Below, piece after piece: positions 24,077 through 33,745 of a stretch of 64,000 nucleotides of DNA (within the stretch, counting starts at the first letter, position 1; each line of letters begins with the position of its first letter). This stretch comes from Ottowia sp. SB7-C50. Lineage in GTDB: Bacteria; Pseudomonadota; Gammaproteobacteria; Burkholderiales; Burkholderiaceae_C. A model generated the notes under the pieces. That model had not been told where the DNA came from. It did not search any database and saw nothing but the letters and a program-made list of their open reading frames with translations. The translations under genes were made by a program, and so were the position numbers. The stretch is taken from assembly GCF_033110285.1 (NCBI RefSeq), contig NZ_CP136995.1, forward strand, positions 2,542,001 through 2,606,000, read 5' to 3'.

Positions 24077-24150
24077 GACAAATTCCGAATCGCTGATTTT
24101 TCTTTATTAAAAGGGCGCCTGCCGCAAGCGGAGCAAGCGTGCAATGCTAT

Positions 24151-24684
24151 TTATTTGGTGGTAATTCCGCCCAGGGCGAAGACCGAATTGGGCGCGTTCA
24201 CGCGGATCGGCTTGACCACCGGCGCGGTGGAAATGGCGCGCTTGGCCGCAGGCTTGTCCTCGATCTCGATGCCGTTGGCGTGCTGGTCGTCCACCAGTTT
24301 CTGCAGCGTGACGGATTCGAGAAATTCGATCATGCGCGCGTTGAGCGACGTCCACAGGTCGTGCGTCATGCAGCGCCCGCCTTCGCCGTGGCAGTTTTCG
24401 CGGCCACCGCAATGGGTGGCGTCCAGCGGCTCGTCGACCGAGGTGATGATGTCGGCCACGGTGATGTCCGCCGCCTTGCGGCCGAGCGAGTAGCCGCCGC
24501 CCGGCCCGCGCGTCGATTCGACGAGATCGTTGCGGCGCAGCTTGCCGAACAGCTGTTCCAGGTACGACAGCGAGATCTGCTGGCGCTGGCTGATGGCGGC
24601 CAGGGTCACCGGACCGTTGTCCTGGCGCAGGGCCAGATCGATCATGGCGGTGACCGCAAATCGTCCCTTGGTGGTGAGGCGCAT
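24151..24684 (-). CDS. iscR: Fe-S responsive regulator IscR (Rrf2 family)
   Basis: A 177-residue winged-helix repressor that senses cluster supply. The N-terminal HTH covers MRLTTKGRFAVTAMIDLAL ... QISLSYLEQLFGKLRR. The [2Fe-2S] ligands are the three Cys of CGGRENCHGEGGRCMTH (about 92-108). It heads the isc operon and should repress it when clusters are plentiful, through the box upstream of its own promoter. Confidence 0.95.
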   Translation of the reverse strand: MRLTTKGRFAVTAMIDLALRQDNGPVTLAAISQRQQISLSYLEQLFGKLRRNDLVESTRGPGGGYSLGRKAADITVADIITSVDEPLDATHCGGRENCHGEGGRCMTHDLWTSLNARMIEFLESVTLQKLVDDQHANGIEIEDKPAAKRAISTAPVVKPIRVNAPNSVFALGGITTK

Positions 24685-24750
24685 GGGGGTAGCTCCTTGC
24701 TATGTGGGGGTTCGAAGCCAGGCGGCTGGATGTCTTTTCAGTGCGCCGCC

Positions 24751-24778
24751 TAATTTCCGAGTGTTTTGATCAAGTATA
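24751..24778 (-). promoter_or_regulatory. iscR promoter with IscR type-1-like box
   Basis: On the minus strand a TATACT -10 stands 17 bp after CTGACT. Overlapping and following it is ATACTTGATCAAAACACTCGG, which resembles the type-1 IscR box (ATA-YYTGA ... ACTCGG). This fits autorepression of the isc operon by cluster-loaded IscR. Confidence 0.65.
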
Positions 24779-24993
24779 CACCAAAGCCCCCCAAAAGTCA
24801 GGGGGCATCGGCCGAAAAGCGCACGCAGGCGCTGGTGTACGGCCGCGGTCTTGCTTGTCCTACAGCGCTTTCAACCACCGCCGACGCACGGCGTGAAACC
24901 CGGTGCCTACAGTCACCTCGTGAACCGGCAGTCGCCCCTTTTCAGGCGGCGCCGGCCAACGAGCACTGTCACACTGAAACCGAGGAAATCATC

Positions 24994-25491
24994 ATGAACG
25001 CTACCCAACCCACCCTGTTGCGCGCCACCACGCTGGCCGCCGCCATCGCACTGGCCGCCAGCCTGGCCGCCTGCAACAAAAAGGACGAGCGCACGGCCGG
25101 CCAGCAGGTCGACTCAGCCATTGCCAAGAGCGAGCAGGCCGCCAAGGACGCCCAGGCCAAGGCCGCCGACGCCGCGCAGGAAGCCAAAGTGGCTGCCAAC
25201 CGCGCCGGCGCCGAGATCAAGCAGGAAGCCAAGGAAATGAAGGCCGACGCCAGCGCCGCCATCGCGCGTGCCGGTGACGCCGCCAGCGACGCCACCACCA
25301 CCGCCGCCGTGAAGGCCAAGCTGGTGGCCGACACCGAACTGAGCGCGCTGCAGATCAACGTCGACACCAAGGACGGCGCCGTCACCCTGACCGGCCCGGC
25401 CCCCAACGCCACCGCCAAGGCGCGCGCTGAAACGATCGCCAAGTCGGTGAAAGGCGTGGGCACGGTGCACAACAACCTCACAGTCCACTGA
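24994..25491 (+). CDS. BON-domain lipoprotein
   Basis: A 165-residue exported lipoprotein. The signal peptide ends in the lipobox LAAC with Cys 27. A long Ala/Lys/Glu helical spacer (residues 40-95) is followed by a C-terminal BON domain (TTAAVKAKLVADTELSALQI ... GVGTVHNNLTV). BON lipoproteins such as OsmY and DolP relatives associate with envelope membranes under stress. GAGGA lies before the ATG. It diverges from iscR. Confidence 0.85.
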   Translation: MNATQPTLLRATTLAAAIALAASLAACNKKDERTAGQQVDSAIAKSEQAAKDAQAKAADAAQEAKVAANRAGAEIKQEAKEMKADASAAIARAGDAASDATTTAAVKAKLVADTELSALQINVDTKDGAVTLTGPAPNATAKARAETIAKSVKGVGTVHNNLTVH

Positions 25492-25518
25492 AGCGGGTGG
25501 CGGGCAGCGCGCGGCGGG

Positions 25519-27603
25519 TCAGGCCGCCGCGCTGCTTTCGCCAGCGGCGCCGAAGACGCGATTCTTCAGCAGCGCCAACTGGTCACGCACGCGCGCGGCC
25601 TGCTCGAATTCGAGATTGCGCGCGTGTTCCAGCATGAGCTTTTCGAGCCGCCGCATTTCCTTGCCGACGTCCTTTTCAGACATGGCGGCCTGATCGCTAT
25701 GGGCGACGGCACGCGCCCGATCATCTTCGCGTCCTGACTTGTCGCCGTAGACGCCATCGATCAGGTCACGAACTTCCTTCACGATGCCGCGCGGCGTGAT
25801 GCCGTGCTCGGCGTTGAACGCGATCTGCCTAGCGCGGCGACGCTCGGTTTCGCCGATGGCCTTCTTCATGGACTCTGTGACGCGATCCGCATACAAAATG
25901 GCCTTGCCGTTGACGTTGCGTGCGGCGCGACCGATGGTCTGGATCAGGCTGCGTTCAGCGCGCAAAAAGCCTTCCTTGTCCGCATCGAGGATTGCCACCA
26001 GCGACACTTCGGGTATGTCCAGTCCCTCGCGCAACAGGTTGATGCCGACCAGCACGTCGAACGCACCCAGCCGCAGGTCGCGGATGATCTCGACCCGCTC
26101 GACCGTATCCACGTCGGAGTGCAAATAGCGCACCTTCACGCCGTTGTCGGTCAGGTACTCGGTCAGCTGCTCGGCCATGCGCTTGGTGAGCGTCGTGATC
26201 AGCACGCGCTCGCGCTTCTGCACCCGGTCACGAATCTCCTGCAGCACGTCGTCCACCTGGTGCGTCGCGGGGCGGACTTCGACCTCGGGGTCGACCAGAC
26301 CCGTGGGCCGCACGACCTGCTCGACCACATTGCCGGCGTGCTGCTTTTCGTAGTCGGCCGGCGTGGCGCTGACGAACACCACCTGGCGCATGCGGCGCTC
26401 GAATTCATCGAACTTCAGCGGCCGGTTGTCCAGCGCAGACGGCAGGCGAAATCCGTATTCGACCAGCGTGGTCTTGCGCGCCTTGTCGCCGTTGTACATG
26501 GCGTTGAGCTGGCCGATCATCTGGTGGCTTTCGTCCAGAAACATGAGGGCGTCGCGCGGCAGGTAGTCGGTCAGCGTGGCCGGCGGATCGCCCGGCTGCG
26601 CACCCGACAGGTGGCGTGTGTAGTTCTCGATGCCCTTGCAATGGCCCAGCTCGCTCAGCATCTCCAGATCGAACCGGGTGCGCTGCTCCAGCCGCTGGGC
26701 CTCGACCAGCTTGCCTTCGCCAACGAAGAATTTCAGGCGCTCGGCCAGTTCCAGCTTGATCGACTCCACGGCGGACAAGGTCTTTTCGCGCGGCGTGACG
26801 TAGTGGCTGCTGGGGTAGATGACGAAGCGCGGCACCTTCTGCTGGATGCGGCCCGTGAGCGGATCGAACAGGCTGATGCTCTCGACCTCGTCGTCGAACA
26901 GCTCCATGCGCACCGCCAGCTCGCTGTGTTCGGCCGGAAACACGTCGATGGTGTCGCCGCGCACGCGAAAGCTGCCGCGCGAAAAGTCGGTGTCGTTGCG
27001 CTGGTACTGCATGCGCACCAGTTGCGCAATGGCGTCGCGCTGGCCCTGCTTGCCGCCCACCTTCAGGATCATCCGCATCTGCAGGTAGTCGTCGGGCGCA
27101 CCGATGCCGTAGATGGCCGACACCGTTGCCACGATCACGGTGTCGCGCCGCTCCAGCACGCTCTTGGTGGCCGACAGGCGCATCTGCTCGATGTGCTCGT
27201 TGATCGCGCTGTCCTTCTCGATGAACAGATCGCGCTGCGGCACGTAGGCCTCGGGCTGGTAATAGTCGTAATAGCTGACGAAGTACTCGACCGCGTTGCG
27301 CGGAAAGAATTCGCGGAACTCGCTGTACAGCTGCGCCGCCAACGTCTTGTTGGGCGCGAACACGATGGCCGGCCGGCCCAGCCGCGCAATGACGTTGGCC
27401 ATGGTGAAGGTCTTGCCCGACCCTGTGACGCCCAGCAGCGTCTGGAACGATTCACCGTTTTCCACCCCCTCCACCAGCGCATCGATCGCAGCTGGCTGGT
27501 CGCCAGCGGGGGGATAGGGCTGGTAAAGCTGGAAGGGCGAGTCAGGAAAGCTCAGGAATTGGCCGGCGGGTGTCGGCGCAGAGGCCGCTGCAAGGGTAGG
27601 CAT
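25519..27603 (-). CDS. uvrB: Excinuclease ABC subunit B
   Basis: A 694-residue helicase-like damage-verification subunit of nucleotide excision repair. The N-terminal [10 protein letters not shown]-motif is followed by Walker [10 protein letters not shown]. The beta-hairpin region [16 protein letters not shown], the DEAD-type LMFLDESHQ and the motif VI region QTIGRAARN are also visible. The C-terminal UVR domain ([22 protein letters not shown]) binds UvrC. A run of six C in the N-terminal PP codons keeps frame here. It is divergent from the aminotransferase gene. Confidence 0.97.
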   Translation of the reverse strand: MPTLAAASAPTPAGQFLSFPDSPFQLYQPYPPAGDQPAAIDALVEGVENGESFQTLLGVTGSGKTFTMANVIARLGRPAIVFAPNKTLAAQLYSEFREFFPRNAVEYFVSYYDYYQPEAYVPQRDLFIEKDSAINEHIEQMRLSATKSVLERRDTVIVATVSAIYGIGAPDDYLQMRMILKVGGKQGQRDAIAQLVRMQYQRNDTDFSRGSFRVRGDTIDVFPAEHSELAVRMELFDDEVESISLFDPLTGRIQQKVPRFVIYPSSHYVTPREKTLSAVESIKLELAERLKFFVGEGKLVEAQRLEQRTRFDLEMLSELGHCKGIENYTRHLSGAQPGDPPATLTDYLPRDALMFLDESHQMIGQLNAMYNGDKARKTTLVEYGFRLPSALDNRPLKFDEFERRMRQVVFVSATPADYEKQHAGNVVEQVVRPTGLVDPEVEVRPATHQVDDVLQEIRDRVQKRERVLITTLTKRMAEQLTEYLTDNGVKVRYLHSDVDTVERVEIIRDLRLGAFDVLVGINLLREGLDIPEVSLVAILDADKEGFLRAERSLIQTIGRAARNVNGKAILYADRVTESMKKAIGETERRRARQIAFNAEHGITPRGIVKEVRDLIDGVYGDKSGREDDRARAVAHSDQAAMSEKDVGKEMRRLEKLMLEHARNLEFEQAARVRDQLALLKNRVFGAAGESSAAA

Positions 27604-27723
27604 AAAAAAACGGATCGGGGCAGGCCGTTAAAATTCAAGGGTTTGGCCCCAGCGTAGCGCATGCCGAGTGTCTTGCGCCGCTTTCTCCACCTTCACCCCT
27701 TTCATCCCACAGGATTGACCGCC

Positions 27724-28920
27724 ATGTCCTTGTTTTCCGCCGTCGAACTGGCCCCACGCGACCCGATTCTGGGCCTGAACGAACAGTTTGCCGCTGATAC
27801 CCATCCCAACAAGGTCAACCTGGGGGTCGGCGTGTACTTCGACGAAAACGGCAAACTGCCGTTGCTGGCCTGCGTGCAGGCGGCCGAAAAGGCGTTGATG
27901 GACACGCCCAAGCCGCGTGGCTATCTGCCCATCGACGGCATTGCGGCCTATGACAATGCCGTCAAGAAGCTGGTCTTTGGCGCCGACTCCGACGTCGTCA
28001 AGCAGGGCCGCGTCGCCACCGTGCAGGCACTGGGCGGCACCGGCGGTCTGAAGATCGGCGCCGACTTCCTGAAGAAGCTCAGCCCCCAGGCCAAGGTGCT
28101 GATCAGCGACCCGAGCTGGGAAAACCACCGTGCGCTGTTCACGCAGGCCGGCTTTGACGTCGGCACCTACCGCTATTACGACGCCGCCCGCCGCGGCCTC
28201 GACTTTGACGGCATGCTGGCCGACCTGAAAGCGGCCGCGCCCGGCACCATCGTCGTGCTGCACGCGTGCTGCCACAACCCCACGGGTTACGACATCACAC
28301 CCGACCAATGGGCGCAGGTGATCGACACCGTCAAGGCCGGCAGGCTGACCGCCTTCCTCGACATGGCCTACCAGGGCTTCGCCCAGGGCATTGCCGAGGA
28401 CGGCGCGGTGGTTGGCCAGTTCGTGACGGCGGGGCTGGACGTGTTCGTGTCCACCTCGTTCAGCAAATCGTTCAGCCTGTACGGCGAACGCGTTGGCGCG
28501 CTGTCGGTGGTCTGCGCTTCCAAGGAAGAGGCCGACCGCGTGCTGAGCCAGCTCAAGATCATGATCCGCACCAACTACAGCAACCCGCCCACGCACGGCG
28601 GCGCGGTGGTGGCGCTGGTGCTGGACGACCCCAAGCTGCGCGCGCAGTGGGAGGACGAACTGGCCGGCATGCGCACCCGCATCAAGGCCATGCGCCAGGC
28701 GCTGGTCGATGGCCTGAAGGCCGCAGGGGTGAAGCAGGACATGAGCTTCATTACCACGCAGGTCGGCATGTTCAGCTATTCCGGTCTGTCGAAAGACCAG
28801 ATGGTGCGCCTGCGCAATGAGTTCGGCGTCTACGGCACCGACACTGGCCGCATGTGCGTGGCAGCGCTGAACGAGAAGAACATCCAGCACGTCTGCCAGT
28901 CGATTGCCAAGGTGATGTGA
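27724..28920 (+). CDS. Aromatic/aspartate aminotransferase
   Basis: A 398-residue fold-type I PLP aminotransferase of the AspC/TyrB group, exchanging amino groups between glutamate and aspartate or aromatic amino acids. The PLP Lys is in STSFSKSFSLYGERVG (about residue 245). The YLPIDG, HACCHNPTGYDIT and C-terminal GMFSYSGL blocks (substrate and cofactor contacts) are clear. The chosen ATG begins MSLFSAVELAPRDPI, the family start; upstream codons look like leader. An intrinsic terminator follows. Confidence 0.92.
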   Translation: MSLFSAVELAPRDPILGLNEQFAADTHPNKVNLGVGVYFDENGKLPLLACVQAAEKALMDTPKPRGYLPIDGIAAYDNAVKKLVFGADSDVVKQGRVATVQALGGTGGLKIGADFLKKLSPQAKVLISDPSWENHRALFTQAGFDVGTYRYYDAARRGLDFDGMLADLKAAAPGTIVVLHACCHNPTGYDITPDQWAQVIDTVKAGRLTAFLDMAYQGFAQGIAEDGAVVGQFVTAGLDVFVSTSFSKSFSLYGERVGALSVVCASKEEADRVLSQLKIMIRTNYSNPPTHGGAVVALVLDDPKLRAQWEDELAGMRTRIKAMRQALVDGLKAAGVKQDMSFITTQVGMFSYSGLSKDQMVRLRNEFGVYGTDTGRMCVAALNEKNIQHVCQSIAKVM

Positions 28921-28934
28921 CGCCCTTGTGGGCA

Positions 28935-28966
28935 TGAAAAGGCCGCGACGCGTCGCGGCTTTTTTA
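28935..28966 (+). terminator. Intrinsic terminator after the aminotransferase gene
   Basis: The GCCGCGACGCGTCGCGGC hairpin is followed by a run of T and preceded by AAAA. It may act in both directions between the converging aminotransferase and dnaB genes. Confidence 0.85.
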
Positions 28967-28988
28967 CACCCTGTTTGCTATACAATTT

Positions 28989-29029
28989 ATAGCTTCATAC
29001 GCTGATCAATCCAGCGCAAACGGCCTTAT
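28989..29029 (+). repeat. Dispersed short repeat, family 1 (copy 3)
   Basis: ATAGCTTCATACGCTGATC...AGCGC...GGCC copy ending a few bases from the dnaB stop codon. Confidence 0.6.
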
Positions 29030-29032
29030 TGA

Positions 29033-30445
29033 TTAAAAGTCGTCGCCGCTGCCGCCCATCGCCAGGCTCTCGAATCGCGTCAGCGGCTTGAGGAAGGCCA
29101 GCTTCACGGTGCCCGTCGGGCCGTTGCGCTGCTTGCCGATGATGATCTCGGCGACGCCCGGCTCGCGCGATTCCTTGTTGTAGTAGTCGTCGCGGTAGAT
29201 GAACATGATGATGTCGGCGTCCTGCTCGATGGCGCCCGATTCGCGCAGGTCGCTCATCATGGGGCGCTTGTCGGTGCGCGTTTCGACACTGCGGTTGAGC
29301 TGCGACAACGCGATCACCGGGCATTGCAGTTCCTTGGCCAGAGCCTTGAGGCCGCGCGAGATTTCGCCCAGCTCGGTGGCGCGGTTCTCGTCGCCGCTGC
29401 TGCTGCCGCTCATCAGCTGCAGGTAGTCGACCACGATCAGGCCCAGCTTGCCGCATTGGCGCGCCAGGCGGCGCGCGTTGGCGCGCAGTTCGGAAGGCGT
29501 CAGGCCCGGTGTTTCGTCAATATGCAGGCTGACGTTGCGCAGCCGCTCGATGGCCTCGGTCAGGCGCGGCCATTCCTCGTCGGTCAGCTTGCCGGTGCGC
29601 AGGTGGCCCTGGTCGATGCGGCCGATGGAGCCGACCACGCGCACCGCCAGCTGGGCGGCGCCCATTTCCATCGAGAACACGGCCACCGGCAGGCCTTCGT
29701 TCAGCGCCACGTGTTCGGCGATGTTGATGGCGAACGCCGTCTTGCCCATGGACGGGCGCGCGGCCAGCACCACCAGGTCGCCGGGCTGCAGGCCTGCTGT
29801 CATGCGGTCCAGATCGATAAAACCCGTGGGCACGCCCGTCACGTCGTTCGGGTTGTCGGCCATCTCCTGCACACGGTCGAGCAGCTGCACCACCAGGCTG
29901 TCCATGGCCTGGAAGCCCTGCTTCATGCGCGAGCCTTCTTCGCCGATCTTGAAGATCTTGCCCTCGGCCTCGTCCAGGATCTTGTCCACCGCCCGCCCCT
30001 GCGGGTTGAAGGCGCTGGTGGCGATCTCGTCGCTGGCCGACACCAGCTTGCGCAGGATCGAGCGCTCGCGCACGATCTCGGCATAGCGCCGGATGTTGCT
30101 GGCGCTGGGTACGTATTGCGCCAGCGAGTTCAGGTACGCCAGGCCGCCGATCTCGTCGCCCTTGCCCTGGCGCTGCAGTTCCTCATACACCGTGATGACG
30201 TCGGCGGGCTTGGTCTCGTTGATCAGCTTGCCGGCCGCAGCGTAGATCAGGCGGTGTTCGTAACGGTAGAAGTCGCTGTCGATCAGCACATCGCCCATGC
30301 GGTCCCACGCGCCGTTGTCCAGCAGCAGGCCACCCAGCACGCTGGATTCGGCCTCGAGCGAATGCGGAGGAATGCGAAGCTGCGCAACCTGGCGGTCGAC
30401 AGGCTCGTCCTCGCGCGCATCGGAAAAGGGATAAACAGCGGCCAT
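29033..30445 (-). CDS. dnaB: Replicative DNA helicase DnaB
   Basis: A 470-residue hexameric helicase of the replisome. The N-terminal domain (PPHSLEAESSVLGGLLLD) is followed by the RecA-type ATPase domain. Walker A is ARPSMGKTAFA (about residue 232), and Walker B and later motifs are LGLIVVDYLQLM, VIALSQLNRSVE and IMFIYRDDYYN. It is complete, unlike the truncated copy in the element, which resembles its N-terminal domain. It lies downstream of the rpsF-rplI operon on the same strand. Confidence 0.97.
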   Translation of the reverse strand: MAAVYPFSDAREDEPVDRQVAQLRIPPHSLEAESSVLGGLLLDNGAWDRMGDVLIDSDFYRYEHRLIYAAAGKLINETKPADVITVYEELQRQGKGDEIGGLAYLNSLAQYVPSASNIRRYAEIVRERSILRKLVSASDEIATSAFNPQGRAVDKILDEAEGKIFKIGEEGSRMKQGFQAMDSLVVQLLDRVQEMADNPNDVTGVPTGFIDLDRMTAGLQPGDLVVLAARPSMGKTAFAINIAEHVALNEGLPVAVFSMEMGAAQLAVRVVGSIGRIDQGHLRTGKLTDEEWPRLTEAIERLRNVSLHIDETPGLTPSELRANARRLARQCGKLGLIVVDYLQLMSGSSSGDENRATELGEISRGLKALAKELQCPVIALSQLNRSVETRTDKRPMMSDLRESGAIEQDADIIMFIYRDDYYNKESREPGVAEIIIGKQRNGPTGTVKLAFLKPLTRFESLAMGGSGDDF

Positions 30446-30593
30446 GCAATCGGTAGGCTACGTGAGCCTGAGTCAATAGGCAATGTTATGACGAGGATGA
30501 GCACACGCCTGTGCACAAGCCTGTGCGCAAACCCTGTACATCCGGTGAGGAACAATCTTTTACGCCGGTCAGCGCCGTGCCAATGCGCGGCGC

Positions 30594-30620
30594 AAAAAAA
30601 CCGGCCCAGATGGGCCGGCT
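30594..30620 (-). terminator. Intrinsic terminator of the rpsF-rplI operon
   Basis: On the minus strand the CCGGCCCATCTGGGCCGG hairpin is followed by a run of seven T. It lies 28 bp after the rplI stop. Confidence 0.88.
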
Positions 30621-30647
30621 TGGCGATACCAGGAAAGACGGAGTCGA

Positions 30648-31100
30648 TCAGGCCGTTTCGCCGTAGACCGACACGGTGATCTCGGTGTCGACGTCGGTGT
30701 GCAGCGACACGTGAACCGTGTTGTCGCCCACCATCTTGATCGGGCCGTTGGGCAGGCGAACCTGCGACTTGTGGACGTCAAAGCCCTGCTTCTTCAGCTC
30801 GTCGGCGATGTCGTGGTTGGTGACCGAGCCGAACAGGCGGCCGTCAACGCCGGCTTTCTGCGTCAGCTTGATGGTCTGCCCGTTGAGCTTCTCGCCCACG
30901 GCTTGCGCGGCGGCCAGCTTTTCGGCGGCCTGCTTTTCCAGTTCGGCGCGGCGGGCTTCGAATTCGGCCTTGGCGGCCTCGGTGGCGCGGCGGGCGCGAC
31001 CCGAGGGGATCAGGAAGTTGCGGGCGTAGCCGTCCTTGACCTTGACGATCTCACCCAGGTTGCCGAGGTTGACGACCTTGTCCAGAAGAATGACTTGCAT
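30648..31100 (-). CDS. rplI: 50S ribosomal protein L9
   Basis: 150 residues with the L9 signature [32 protein letters not shown] at the N-terminus, a long connecting helix ([22 protein letters not shown]) and the C-terminal RNA-binding domain ([12 protein letters not shown]). It is a standard member of the rpsF-priB-rpsR-rplI operon. Confidence 0.98.
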   Translation of the reverse strand: MQVILLDKVVNLGNLGEIVKVKDGYARNFLIPSGRARRATEAAKAEFEARRAELEKQAAEKLAAAQAVGEKLNGQTIKLTQKAGVDGRLFGSVTNHDIADELKKQGFDVHKSQVRLPNGPIKMVGDNTVHVSLHTDVDTEITVSVYGETA

Positions 31101-31113
31101 GGGGATCTCCTTG

Positions 31114-31395
31114 TCAGACGCGGTGCTGGTCGGTGTAGGGCAGCAGCGCCAGGAAGCGCGCGCGCTTGATGGCGGTGTTCAGCTGGCGCTGGTAGATGGC
31201 GCGCGTGCCGGTCAGGCGCGCGGGCACGATCTTGCCGTTTTCGCTGATGAAGTCGCGCAGCGTGTCGACGTCCTTGTAGTCGATTTCTTCGACGCCGGCG
31301 ACGGTGAAGCGGCAGAAGCGCTTGCGCTTGAACAGCAGCGACTGGTTGTTGCGCTTGGGGCGCTTGTCCTTGTTGAATTTCTTGAACGTGGCCAT
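31114..31395 (-). CDS. rpsR: 30S ribosomal protein S18
   Basis: 93 residues: the [29 protein letters not shown] and [27 protein letters not shown] blocks are canonical S18. It starts directly at the priB stop. It binds the platform with S6. Confidence 0.98.
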   Translation of the reverse strand: MATFKKFNKDKRPKRNNQSLLFKRKRFCRFTVAGVEEIDYKDVDTLRDFISENGKIVPARLTGTRAIYQRQLNTAIKRARFLALLPYTDQHRV

Positions 31396-31701
31396 TTAAG
31401 AGGCTCCTTGAAATTGATCTTGCTGAAAATCCTGGATGTGGAGCACCACATGCTTGCCGTTGCGCGGACTGGCCAGAAAGCCGGTGAAGCACCAAAGTGA
31501 CCCCACCGCCTGCGAGCCGAGCCTTTCGGCCACCGCGCCGAGAGCCACTGCCCTCAACGCCGCCTTGACCTGCCGGGGGCTTCCGCCCTCCTCGACCTGC
31601 GACTCGTGTTCGAGTCTGGCATCGAGCGCCGGTACGCCGGCGGGGGTCATACGCAGGGCGCCGATCTCGACGATGCGGGCCGTCAGGCGAGTCTGGTTCA
31701 C
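31396..31701 (-). CDS. priB: Primosomal replication protein N (PriB)
   Basis: A 101-residue OB-fold single-stranded DNA-binding protein of the replication-restart primosome. MNQTRLTARIVEIGALRMTP, LEHESQVEEGG and CFTGFLASPRNGKHVVLHIQDF fit PriB of Burkholderiales. The start is GTG. It lies between rpsF and rpsR, the usual location, with its stop joined to the rpsR start. Confidence 0.93.
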   Translation of the reverse strand: MNQTRLTARIVEIGALRMTPAGVPALDARLEHESQVEEGGSPRQVKAALRAVALGAVAERLGSQAVGSLWCFTGFLASPRNGKHVVLHIQDFQQDQFQGAS

Positions 31702-31730
31702 CTCGGCTCAGGCATGCCGCGCCAACGGCT

Positions 31731-32096
31731 TCAGTTGGTGGCTTCCGCCTGCTGGGCCTTGCGCGCTTCTTCGCGCTCGACGGTCTTCATCATCGACGAC
31801 GGGCCGGTGTCGGCCTTTTTCTTCTGCACCGTCAGGTGGCGCAGCACGGCGTCGTTGAACTTGAAGGCATGTTCCAGCTCGGCCATCACGGCCTGATCGG
31901 CCTCGATGTTCAGGCACAGGTAGTGCGCCTTGGCCAGCTTGTTGATCTGGTAGGCCAGTTGACGGCGGCCCCAGTCTTCCTGGCGATGGATCTTACCGCC
32001 ACCGGCGGTGATCATGCCCTTGTAGCGCTCCAGCATGGCCGGAACCTGCTCGCTCTGATCCGGGTGGATCAGCAAAATGATTTCATAGTGACGCAT
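31731..32096 (-). CDS. rpsF: 30S ribosomal protein S6
   Basis: 121 residues: [39 protein letters not shown] and [11 protein letters not shown] are S6 hallmarks. It is preceded by AAGGAGA. It heads the operon, whose leader carries a GC-rich hairpin that may bind the S6-S18 complex. Confidence 0.98.
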   Translation of the reverse strand: MRHYEIILLIHPDQSEQVPAMLERYKGMITAGGGKIHRQEDWGRRQLAYQINKLAKAHYLCLNIEADQAVMAELEHAFKFNDAVLRHLTVQKKKADTGPSSMMKTVEREEARKAQQAEATN

Positions 32097-32120
32097 TGAC
32101 TCTCCTTGTGGATGAGAAAA

Positions 32121-32169
32121 GCCGCCCCCGGCGTCGGATCGGGGTGCGGCAAGGGAACTTAGCATTATA
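32121..32169 (-). promoter_or_regulatory. rpsF promoter -10 and structured leader
   Basis: A perfect TATAAT (complement of 32164-32169) is followed in the leader by a hairpin (32121-32150) with GCCGC/GCGGC and CCCCG/CGGGG arms and a CCG-containing loop, then TTTTC. Such a leader could be the autoregulatory S6-S18 binding motif, or act as an attenuator. The -35 element is poor. Confidence 0.5.
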
Positions 32170-32205
32170 CGGTTTTGAACACCGGCATGGTGGGCCAACG
32201 AATCG

Positions 32206-32322
32206 AACGGCCGCGGAGCAGGCCATGCCAGCGACCGCCCGAGCCGGGGTTGCCCCGGCGACCAGCGGTGTCCCCCTTCCCGCAGAGAGAAGGGGGAAGG
32301 CGCGTCAGCGCCTCAGGGGGAT
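32206..32322 (+). repeat. Dispersed repeat, family 2 (copy 1)
   Basis: A GCCGCGGAGCAGGCC ... GTGTCCCCC ... GGGGGAAGGCGC ... CAGGGGGA unit ending 1-2 bp from the cpoB stop codon. It is GC-rich with a CCCCCTT/AAGGGGG stem. Confidence 0.7.
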
Positions 32323-32323
32323 G

Positions 32324-33130
32324 TCACTTCAACCTGCTCAGCCGCTCGCGCCCGGCCTGTGCGGCCTCGGACTGCGGATAGGTCTTGACCAGCGATTCGA
32401 GCGTCGCCCGGGCAGCGCGCGTGTCCTTCAGCTCGATCTGGCAGTTGGCAATCGACAGCATGGCCTCGGGCGCGCGCTGGTGGTTGGGCGACGCCGTGAG
32501 CAGCGAGCGGAAGTTGGTGATGGCTTCCTTGTAGTCGCGCGTGGCGTACTGCGCATTGCCCAGCCAGAACAGCGCCGACGGCGCCAGGCTGCTGCGCGGA
32601 TGGCGCTTGATGAAGTTGGCAAAACCCGTCTGCGCACCCTTGAAGTCGCCGGCGCGGAAGACTGCCAGGGCGGCGTCGTAGTCCTGCTTGTCGCCCACGC
32701 TGGCGGCCGCATCCGAGCCCGGCAGCGTCGGCGCGGGCGGCGGCGGTGCCGCGGCAGTTTCGGTGGCAGCGCGCGTGCTTTCGGCGGTTTCAAGCCGGCG
32801 CACGCGGTCCTCCAGCGCCTGTTGCTGGCCGGTCTGTGCACGCTTCAGTTCGCCGATGTCGCGCGTGAACTGCTCTTCCTGCCCACGGCCGCGCGCCAGT
32901 TCGCCCCGCAGCGATTCGATTTGCTGCTGCAGGTCGAGCAGGCTGCGGCGCATCTGCGCGTTTTCCTCGACCAGGCGGTTCTGGGCCGCGACCGACTGGT
33001 CGAAGCGCTGGCGCAGATCCAGGATGGCCTGGCGCGCCTGATCGTCACCGAACAACTGGGCCTGCGCGCCCTGCGCGGCCAGGCAGGCCAGCGCAAGGAC
33101 GGCGCCGCGAAAGAGAGCGGTCGGGTTCAC
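32324..33130 (-). CDS. cpoB: Tol-Pal system protein CpoB (YbgF)
   Basis: A 268-residue periplasmic protein coordinating outer-membrane constriction with wall synthesis at division. A signal peptide (about residues 1-24, ending AQGAQAQ) is followed by a coiled coil (residues 30-105) and C-terminal TPR repeats (DYDAALAVFRAGDFKGAQTGF, FWLGNAQYATRDYKEA). I choose a GTG start giving a proper signal peptide; an upstream ATG frame overlaps pal. It lies 7 bp after pal in the tolB-pal-cpoB order. Confidence 0.92.
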   Translation of the reverse strand: MNPTALFRGAVLALACLAAQGAQAQLFGDDQARQAILDLRQRFDQSVAAQNRLVEENAQMRRSLLDLQQQIESLRGELARGRGQEEQFTRDIGELKRAQTGQQQALEDRVRRLETAESTRAATETAAAPPPPAPTLPGSDAAASVGDKQDYDAALAVFRAGDFKGAQTGFANFIKRHPRSSLAPSALFWLGNAQYATRDYKEAITNFRSLLTASPNHQRAPEAMLSIANCQIELKDTRAARATLESLVKTYPQSEAAQAGRERLSRLK

Positions 33131-33137
33131 GATGCGA

Positions 33138-33683
33138 TCAGCGGTAACGGATCTCGACACGGCGGTTCTGCGCATAGGCATCTTCGCTGCTGCCGGCCAC
33201 GGCCGGCTTTTCTTCGCCAAAGCTCACGGCCTCGATCTGCGCGTCGGTCGCGCCCACCAGCGTCAGCGCGCGGCGCACCGCTTCGGCACGCTTCTGGCCC
33301 AGGGCCAGGTTGTATTCGCGGCTGCCGCGCTCGTCGGTATGGCCTTCCACCGCCACCGTGCGGCCGCGGTTGGCCTGCAGGAAGCGCGCGTGCTGGTCGA
33401 CGATGGCCTGATACGTCGGCTTGACGGTAAAGCTGTCGAAGTCAAAGTAAATGACCCGCCCCACGCCCGCCGGGCCAGCCGAATCCACGCCGCCGGAACC
33501 GGCCTGCACCTGCGTCACCGTGCTTTGGCCCGCGCCCTGGCCGACCCCGGCCTGACCGGCGCCCTGGCCCGTGGCCGTGGCATCGGTGCCCGTGCCCTGG
33601 ATCGGCGGATCGAGCTTGACGTTGGATCCGCAACCGGCCAGCACCAGCGACAGTGCGGCCACCATGAAATAACGTTTGACCAT
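33138..33683 (-). CDS. pal: Peptidoglycan-associated lipoprotein Pal
   Basis: A 181-residue outer-membrane lipoprotein that links the envelope to peptidoglycan. The signal peptide ends in LAGCGS (Cys 18). A Gly/Thr/Gln-rich linker (residues 28-75, GTGTDATATGQGAGQAG) is longer than in most homologues. The C-terminal OmpA-like domain has VIYFDFDSFTVKP, VEGHTDERGSREYN, LGQKRAEAVRRAL and NRRVEIRYR. GGAG precedes the ATG. Confidence 0.96.
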   Translation of the reverse strand: MVKRYFMVAALSLVLAGCGSNVKLDPPIQGTGTDATATGQGAGQAGVGQGAGQSTVTQVQAGSGGVDSAGPAGVGRVIYFDFDSFTVKPTYQAIVDQHARFLQANRGRTVAVEGHTDERGSREYNLALGQKRAEAVRRALTLVGATDAQIEAVSFGEEKPAVAGSSEDAYAQNRRVEIRYR

Positions 33684-33745
33684 GTTATTCACTCCTGATC
33701 TAAAAACAAAAACCTGAAGCCGCGGGATGTGCGGCTCCCCTTCAT

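Noticed and set aside
32100..32323. A 442-codon open frame starting at 32096 on the plus strand
   Set aside because: It is antisense to cpoB and pal, crosses a dispersed repeat, and shows only shadow composition.
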